Assembly (NCBI GenBank): GCA_029570835.1
Contig: JAKPTX010000255.1
Span: forward strand, 36,949-100,948
Direction: 5' to 3'
DNA length: 64,000 bases
From: Bacteroidota bacterium
Lineage (GTDB): Bacteria; Bacteroidota; Bacteroidia; Bacteroidales; WCHB1-69
Positions 59,449-64,000 of this stretch are shown in pieces. Position 1 is the stretch's first letter, and each line of letters starts with the position of its first letter. The position numbers were made by a program, and so were the translations under genes. The notes under the pieces were generated by a model. The model had not been told where the DNA came from and did no database searches. It saw nothing but the letters and a program-made list of their open reading frames with translations.

Positions 59449-59520
59449 GAGTGGGGAAATAAAATTGCGAAAAGGGGAGCCTTGTCTGCCCCCCAATTAT
59501 TTAAAATCCCAAATAAAAAA
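59449..59520 (-). repeat. intergenic G-rich element, copy C of 3
   Basis: On the minus strand: A/T-rich stretch, TTGGGGGGCAGACAAGG, CTCCCCTTTTCGC, TTTTATTTCCCCACTCTC. Nearly the same as copy A (36979-37055). It begins 44 bp after the PepSY-like stop. Confidence 0.8.
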
Positions 59521-59528
59521 CCTGTTAA

Positions 59529-59560
59529 TGTCGAAAGTCGAAATCCGAAATCCGAAATCA
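59529..59560. repeat. heptamer tandem repeat (GTCGAAA, then TCCGAAA)
   Basis: Two units of each type, directly behind the PepSY-like stop codon, reading GGATTTC on that gene's message. Confidence 0.8.
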
Positions 59561-59563
59561 GTA

Positions 59564-60004
59564 CTAGTCATCAATTCTTAGAAAATCACCATCCTTATTG
59601 AACTCCAGTGTAATCTCATTGTCGAGTTCAACTTGTTGCTTTCTATCATCCAATTTCCAATCTGTAACAGAGTTATGAGGGAAATTGGTACAAACATATT
59701 GCAATATTTTTTCAGGAATTACAGAGTTTGGAAGTGCGTTTTTACCGTCTATATCAACAATCTCTTTTTTTCTGTTAAACTCTAATTTAGTCGCATCAGA
59801 AAGTGTAATTTGATAAGTTTTACTGAATCCGTCTCTTTCCACAACGCCTTGTAAAATGGTGCTATAAGGGAAATGTGTTGAGATATAAGTTGTAATTTCG
59901 TTGGGGAGTTCAGAAACCGGTACTATTTTTTCTCCGTCACAACCGGTTAACGAAAAAGCAATAACTGCTGCTATAAGCCAAATTTTAACTAAAGAATTTT
60001 TCAT
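59564..60004 (-). CDS. PepSY-like periplasmic lipoprotein
   Basis: 146 residues. Lipoprotein leader MKNSLVKIWLIAAVIAFSLT with lipobox SLTGC. The mature part contains two copies of a PepSY-like unit (PF11396 type): PNEITTYISTHFPYSTILQG with DGFSKTYQITLSDATKLEFN, and PEKILQYVCTNFPHNSVTDW with LDDRKQQVELDNEITLEFN. Such proteins are thought to sit in the periplasm as inhibitors or modulators; no specific function is known. It lies 210 bp downstream of the ECF sigma group and may be a separate unit. No promoter box found. Confidence 0.82.
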   Translation of the reverse strand: MKNSLVKIWLIAAVIAFSLTGCDGEKIVPVSELPNEITTYISTHFPYSTILQGVVERDGFSKTYQITLSDATKLEFNRKKEIVDIDGKNALPNSVIPEKILQYVCTNFPHNSVTDWKLDDRKQQVELDNEITLEFNKDGDFLRIDD

Positions 60005-60108
60005 TTTTTTAGATTTAATTTATCATTTTACTGCGCTACTCTCTTTTGGATTTTCGCGATTTCCATCCATACATAACAGCAATTTTTTGAATATATTGTA
60101 CAAATTTT

Positions 60109-60165
60109 GATTTCGGATTTCGGCGTTTCGACTTCGCTCAACGACCAATTTCAGATTTCGGATTT
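60109..60165. repeat. degenerate heptamer repeats (ATTTCGG) with an internal different stretch
   Basis: Two ATTTCGG units, a stretch GTTTCGACTTCGCTCAACG, then two more units, between the PepSY-like gene and the sigma-linked membrane protein. Confidence 0.6.
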
Positions 60166-60214
60166 AAAAACTGAAGTAAATCTTTTTATAGTTCTGGTTT
60201 TCAGTTTATTACGT

Positions 60215-60790
60215 TTATTGATTGGCCTCTTTTATTTCAGATATTATTTTTTTTCTTTTTTTACAAAGTATTCCACTGAATACCAGTACTGTTGTGAGAT
60301 ATATTATACCGATTGAGATGAAATAGACTCTGTAAAAGCCTTCCTGAACCGGAATAAATTGCACGATAATAACTGGAAGAAGCAACAAAATAGAAGGTAG
60401 TAATCCCCATAGCCATAGCATTTGTTCGTATACAAAGAATAATTGATTTTTGAGGTTTTTAAGCATAAATTGATGAACTTCGTTGTCTGTTTTATTGATT
60501 GCTCTGAAATATAAAAGCGTAAAAATTCCTTTTACAAAAGTATAGATTCCTATTATTGAGCAGCAAATGATCATTGCTAAATTCCTTTCGATTTCTATTC
60601 TTGAGATATGTCTAAAAAGCAGGATAAAAAGTAATAATGCAGCAGCAATACAAATAATACCATTCAATGCTATCTTATTTTGTACAATCCATGATTTTTT
60701 TCGCACAATGATCCGATTAAAACCATTAGATTGATTGTTAATTCTTTCATTGTATTTTTGCCATCCCTCTTTTAATTCATCCAGTTCCAT
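60215..60790 (-). CDS. membrane protein encoded with the ECF sigma factor
   Basis: 191 residues. A soluble N-terminus MELDELKEGWQKYNERINNQ, then four hydrophobic helices (about 42-63, 70-93, 125-148, 155-175) and a basic C-terminus. The N-terminal pattern LDELKEGWQ resembles the start of membrane proteins that follow ECF sigma genes in Bacteroidota and may have an anti-sigma role; this is a guess from position. Starts 5 bp after the sigma gene stop, so they are co-translated. Confidence 0.75.
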   Translation of the reverse strand: MELDELKEGWQKYNERINNQSNGFNRIIVRKKSWIVQNKIALNGIICIAAALLLFILLFRHISRIEIERNLAMIICCSIIGIYTFVKGIFTLLYFRAINKTDNEVHQFMLKNLKNQLFFVYEQMLWLWGLLPSILLLLPVIIVQFIPVQEGFYRVYFISIGIIYLTTVLVFSGILCKKRKKIISEIKEANQ

Positions 60791-60795
60791 AGCGT

Positions 60796-61281
60796 TTATT
60801 CCATTTTATTTAAATTCTTTAATTTCAGTTTAATACGTTGAATTTTTGTGCCTACATTGCTTACCGATATACCTAATATTTCAGCTATTTCCTTATGAGA
60901 TAATTCTTGCAAATATAGAGTTATGATGCTCTTTTCTTCCCAATTAAGTTTTTCAACTAAACTATATAATTGACGTATCAGTAATTCTTCATGATTATCA
61001 TGAGCTAAATCTGTAATTTTTTCATTTATAGAGGTGTAAGAGAGGTTTTTTTCGTTTCTTTTTTGTAGAAGCGCCGTATTGAGTGCAACCCTATATAGCC
61101 ATGTTGAGGTTTTACATTGCTGATTTTGATAGAATTTTGGAAACCCTTTCCATAAGTTCAAAACAATTTCCTGATACAAGTCCTCCTCCGTTTCCCTTCC
61201 ATTCCAAATACGGTAAAGACGGCATATATGTAAAATTAGGAGTCTGTTTTCCGAAATTAGCTTTTCAAACTCCTGTTCCAT
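60796..61281 (-). CDS. ECF-type RNA polymerase sigma factor
   Basis: 161 residues. Region 2 (residues 10-80): ILHICRLYRIWNGRETEEDL, YQEIVLNLWKGFPKF, STWLYRVALNTALLQKR. Region 4 (about 100-155): LNWEEKSIITLYLQELSHKE, IAEILGISVSNVGTKIQRIK. Such factors redirect polymerase to a small regulon, often for envelope or nutrient signals. A four-helix membrane protein follows immediately (probable regulator) and a small membrane protein precedes it by 31 bp. Confidence 0.92.
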   Translation of the reverse strand: MEQEFEKLISENRLLILHICRLYRIWNGRETEEDLYQEIVLNLWKGFPKFYQNQQCKTSTWLYRVALNTALLQKRNEKNLSYTSINEKITDLAHDNHEELLIRQLYSLVEKLNWEEKSIITLYLQELSHKEIAEILGISVSNVGTKIQRIKLKLKNLNKME

Positions 61282-61312
61282 TTTTTTTATTTTAAGAAAT
61301 CTAAATTAACCT

Positions 61313-61669
61313 TTATTTTCGTTCGTTGCCAAATGCATTGATCGGAGCAATAAACATGATGCCGTGTGCTGTCAGGAATAGATATACCGATAGCAAAATC
61401 CACAGAAAATTATCTTTTAATGCGTCGTTAGCTGCGAAATAGCAAATGATCGCAAAAATAGGTAAAGATATGAGAGATGTAATATTTCTTTTCCTTCTGC
61501 AATTTTTTTCTTCATCTGTGGTTAGTTCGTCCATTCTTCGAACCATTACTACCGACAATATGCCGTACAATACTAATGGAATATAACTCCATTCCTGTTT
61601 TTGGGTGATCAAAAGGATTGCAATTCCCAAAATGCCAACTACCATTTCAATTATACCTTGTTTTTTCAT
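61313..61669 (-). CDS. small membrane protein upstream of the sigma gene
   Basis: 118 residues, four hydrophobic helices (about 7-22, 28-44, 63-80, 87-107), no recognised family. Same strand as the sigma factor and 31 bp before it, so it may be part of that operon. Function unknown. Confidence 0.7.
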   Translation of the reverse strand: MKKQGIIEMVVGILGIAILLITQKQEWSYIPLVLYGILSVVMVRRMDELTTDEEKNCRRKRNITSLISLPIFAIICYFAANDALKDNFLWILLSVYLFLTAHGIMFIAPINAFGNERK

Positions 61670-61816
61670 ACTTGTGATATTTTTACAAACACCTCACTTC
61701 TTTTTTAGCTCTATTGATGGTGAGGTTACAACAACAATAGAACTGCCTCTATCTTTATTCATATCAAAAGTGTTGAAAAAATCACAAATGTCTTCATTTA
61801 TTTTTATTTGTGTCTT

Positions 61817-61842
61817 TATTTTTGAAATAAAAAAAGGGGGGG
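61817..61842 (+). repeat. A/T-rich stretch ending in seven G (dispersed motif example)
   Basis: TTTTTGAAATAAAAAAA runs into GGGGGGG (61836-61842) in the gap between the propeller gene and the small membrane protein. See the finding on the dispersed motif. Confidence 0.5.
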
Positions 61843-61874
61843 ATGCAGTTCATCGCTCATTGTTCAAAATTGTT

Positions 61875-63902
61875 CTAATTTAATATAATTATCCGCTCTG
61901 TACATAGTCCTGATTTCGTATAAATCTGCAAAATATAGACTCCGGGGGTTAGGTTTTCAACATTGAGTGCAAGATGATTATTATTTACGGTTAACTTTTT
62001 AACTGTTTGTCCCGTACTGTTTACAATGTGTAGCCTTGAGATAGTGGTAGGGGAGTTAATATAAATGCTGTTTGTTGCCGGATTAGGAAACACAGCACAA
62101 TTGGACAGAGAACTCCCGATCTCCACACTACTTATTCCAAGGTAGGGGCGTTTCCAGAGTCCGGTTCCGTTGATTCCGGTGTAAAGGTTACCGTTGTGAC
62201 TGTGAATAGAAAGTATTGGTGAGCCGTCCAATCCCTCGTTGGCAGGCAACCAGGTTTCTCCGTAATCGGAGCTAACATAGATCTCTCCTAAATCTGTTCC
62301 AGCCATCAATGTGTCATTGTAAAGATACAACGTACGGATTTCGGTTTGTGCAGGCATTCCATTAGAAGCAGAGATCCACGAATTGCCATTGTCTGAGCTT
62401 TTAAACACACCTTCCGATCCGGTACCTGCAAACAGGTACTCGTCCCAATATTGAAACGTGGTAATCCGGTTGTCGGTTACTCCATTGTTCACCTGATTCC
62501 ACGAAGTTCCAAGATTGTCGCTGCGATAGATTCCGGAACTGGCAGTGCCTGCAAAAATATAGGTTCCATCAGAAGCGAGAGCATTGATCCTCATGCAGTC
62601 CAATCCTGTATTAACGGGCGACCAGTTATTTCCGTTGTTTGTTGACCTAAATACTCCTTCCTCGCCACTTCCCGCAAAGATATGTCCGTTGCAGAATGCA
62701 AAGCATTGGATCCATTTGCTGGTCAATCCGGTGTTGATTTCTGAGAAAGAGTTTCCACTGTTAGTAGATTTGAATGCGCCGAGCATATCTGTTCCCACCA
62801 GCACTAGTGCCCCATCAGCGACCACAGAACGGATTTCGACTGTTCCTATCGCTGAGTTTTTATTCCAGGTTGCACCATTGTCAGTGGAAATATAAATTCC
62901 GGCTCCGTGTGTTCCTGCAATCAGTTTGGACCCACAACTCACCATATCTCCTACATTGGCTTTAAAAATAGTGCTTCCGTTACTCAAATTCCAGCTTGCT
63001 CCCTCATTACTGCTTTTGTAGATATGTCCGTTGCTTACCCCCACGTAAAGTACCGAACCATCATTGCCGATAGCCCATATATCTTTCTCATTCAATCCGG
63101 TATTGACTGCCGTCCAGGTTTCTCCGGAGTCGGTGGATTTATACACGCCATTTCCAAAAGAGCCGGCATACAACACGCCATCCATTTGGGTAAATCCTTT
63201 TATCATGTGGAGATTGGTTGCTAATGGAGACCAGTTGGCTGCGCTGTCAGTCGAAACAAAAACACCTGCGTAAATGGATGAAGCAAATAGTTTGCCATCA
63301 AAATGGATGATTGCACCGATACTTGACTGAGTCAGACCGATATTGGCAGGTGCCCATGTATCGCCCATGTCTGCTGACCTGTAAATGCCATTTAGAAAAG
63401 TGCCGGCATAGAGATTCACCCCGTCTGTTCCCAGCCAATAGATATATTTTGCGGGCAATCCATTGTTTACAGCACTCCATGTGTTACCGTTATCGGTTGA
63501 GCGGTAAATCCCTTCCAAGTAGGTTCCGGCAAAAAGGGTGTTGTTGCATTGTATGATTGTTTTAACGTACTTTCCTCTGAGTCCGGTTCCCGCCGCTTCC
63601 CAGTCCAATCCCTGGTTGTTTGTGCGAAAAACATTTTCATCAGTGGACAAAAAAATAGTTCCTCCAATTTTGGTTAACGACTTGGTATCACAGCTTTTCA
63701 ATCCATTATTTCGGAAACTCCATGTAGTACCATGGTTATCAGAAACCAGCACTCCACCTGACGTAGCAGCGTAGATATAATCGTTGTCTGAAATAAAATA
63801 TCTCACATATCCTCCGGATGGCGAATTGACCGGCTGCCACTGTGCACTGACTATGTTGATGATCAGGCAGCAAACAAAGGATATGAGGTGGGATTTTTTC
63901 AT
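61875..63902 (-). CDS. secreted BNR/beta-propeller protein with T9SS sorting domain
   Basis: 675 residues. Signal peptide MKKSHLISFVCCLIINIVSA. About a dozen repeats of 40-45 residues, each with an Asp-box-like S-x-D-x-G-x-(T/N)-W and a GxxGVYRS-type strand, e.g. YRSTDNGNTWSAVNNGLPAK, TDSGETWTAVNTGLNEKDIW, SSDYGETWLPANEGLDG. These fold as one or two beta-propellers, as in sialidase-type or photosynthesis-factor-like repeats, but no sialidase catalytic residues are seen. C-terminal T9SS type A sorting domain: CAVFPNPATNSIYINSP, LHIVNSTGQTVKKL, LTPGVYILQIYTKSGL. Expected to be exported through SprA to the cell surface. Role unknown. Confidence 0.9.
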   Translation of the reverse strand: MKKSHLISFVCCLIINIVSAQWQPVNSPSGGYVRYFISDNDYIYAATSGGVLVSDNHGTTWSFRNNGLKSCDTKSLTKIGGTIFLSTDENVFRTNNQGLDWEAAGTGLRGKYVKTIIQCNNTLFAGTYLEGIYRSTDNGNTWSAVNNGLPAKYIYWLGTDGVNLYAGTFLNGIYRSADMGDTWAPANIGLTQSSIGAIIHFDGKLFASSIYAGVFVSTDSAANWSPLATNLHMIKGFTQMDGVLYAGSFGNGVYKSTDSGETWTAVNTGLNEKDIWAIGNDGSVLYVGVSNGHIYKSSNEGASWNLSNGSTIFKANVGDMVSCGSKLIAGTHGAGIYISTDNGATWNKNSAIGTVEIRSVVADGALVLVGTDMLGAFKSTNSGNSFSEINTGLTSKWIQCFAFCNGHIFAGSGEEGVFRSTNNGNNWSPVNTGLDCMRINALASDGTYIFAGTASSGIYRSDNLGTSWNQVNNGVTDNRITTFQYWDEYLFAGTGSEGVFKSSDNGNSWISASNGMPAQTEIRTLYLYNDTLMAGTDLGEIYVSSDYGETWLPANEGLDGSPILSIHSHNGNLYTGINGTGLWKRPYLGISSVEIGSSLSNCAVFPNPATNSIYINSPTTISRLHIVNSTGQTVKKLTVNNNHLALNVENLTPGVYILQIYTKSGLCTERIIILN

Positions 63903-63913
63903 TTTTGTTTCTA

Positions 63914-64000
63914 TTACATCAGCGGACTAAACAATCTTGCGAAGGATTCTTTCATTTTCTGTATTTTTGGACGGTTATTCCATTCCTCAAGGGTGATCTC
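63914..64000 (-). CDS. cls: C-terminal end of a probable cardiolipin synthase, cut by the window edge
   Basis: Only the last 28 codons are visible: EITLEEWNNRPKIQKMKESF then ARLFSPLM. The pattern EWxxRP ... RLFSPL is the typical ending of phospholipase D-type cardiolipin synthases. The enzyme would join phosphatidylglycerol molecules at the inner membrane. It is transcribed toward the propeller gene, 11 bp before its ATG, so the two may be co-transcribed. Confidence 0.7.
   Translation of the reverse strand, partial: EITLEEWNNRPKIQKMKESFARLFSPLM

Noticed and set aside
58239..59563. Intact prophage around the KilA-N gene
   Set aside because: No integrase, portal, capsid, terminase or tail gene is present; only the KilA-N gene and a fragment are seen.
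61605..61883. 92-codon plus-strand open frame opposite the small membrane protein
   Set aside because: It lies largely antisense to a better-supported gene and then runs through the A/T-G motif; no domain pattern.
1..64000. Replication origin or dnaA box cluster, riboswitch, rRNA operon, insertion sequence
   Set aside because: I looked for and did not see any convincing example; no transposase gene or rRNA sequence is present.

Overview
The window is chromosomal DNA of a member of the Bacteroidota, most likely order Bacteroidales. The evidence is a SprA-type type IX secretion (T9SS) translocon, two exported proteins with C-terminal T9SS sorting domains, TonB-dependent receptors with carboxypeptidase-regulatory-like N-termini, a FucP-type transporter, a PG0541-type RND efflux operon, and many promoters of the Bacteroidota form TAnnTTTG. 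A flavodiiron protein and a HemW-like enzyme suit an anaerobic or microaerobic life; the ResB/CcsA pair implies c-type cytochromes. No genus is assigned.

Layout. 1-6.1 kb: end of glycyl-tRNA synthetase, a GWxTD protein, a sugar-phosphate transferase, an M28 peptidase, rsmI and ruvA. 6.1-15.3 kb: the 2408-residue SprA and an ABC-F ATPase. 15.4-20.1 kb: two lipoproteins and a LytS-like kinase, meeting a convergent LytTR regulator, thpR and a repeat-containing protein. 20.3-25.9 kb: dnaK, an AsmA-like protein and a small lipoprotein. 26.2-31.3 kb: ccsA/resB, tRNA-Glu, hemW and mnmE. 31.3-33.1 kb: an accessory-looking cluster of HTH protein, PD-(D/E)XK nuclease-like protein and an unrecognised protein. 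33.2-39.5 kb: flavodiiron protein, T9SS-secreted M1 aminopeptidase and an outer-membrane receptor. 39.6-45.1 kb: anmK-murB, then a probable metal-handling operon. 45.2-51.4 kb: RocB-like peptidase, a sugar mutarotase beside a nucleotidyltransferase/GHMP-kinase fusion, a small Cys protein, a YhcG-type nuclease and a FucP-type transporter. 51.5-57.4 kb: the RND efflux operon. 57.4-64 kb: a sirtuin, a KilA-N protein with a nearby decayed copy, a PepSY-like lipoprotein, an ECF sigma locus, a secreted beta-propeller protein and the end of a probable cardiolipin synthase.

Functional links: SprA is the probable outer-membrane exit for the M1 aminopeptidase and the propeller protein. MurB makes UDP-MurNAc and AnmK recovers anhydro-MurNAc. 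The His/Cys-rich protein, TonB receptor and HMA-like protein probably handle one metal. The mutarotase, kinase fusion and FucP-like permease suggest use of a 6-deoxy or related sugar.

Intergenic DNA is unusually repetitive. There are many period-7 tandem repeats built from different but related heptamers, three copies of a palindromic repeat with GGGGCGCGACT arms, three copies of a roughly 70-bp element downstream of minus-strand genes, and a scattered motif in which an A/T-rich stretch runs into a 6-8 base G tract, both between and inside genes. These repeats, the 31.3-33.1 kb cluster, the KilA-N remnant and the nucleotidyltransferase-kinase fusion most deserve follow-up.
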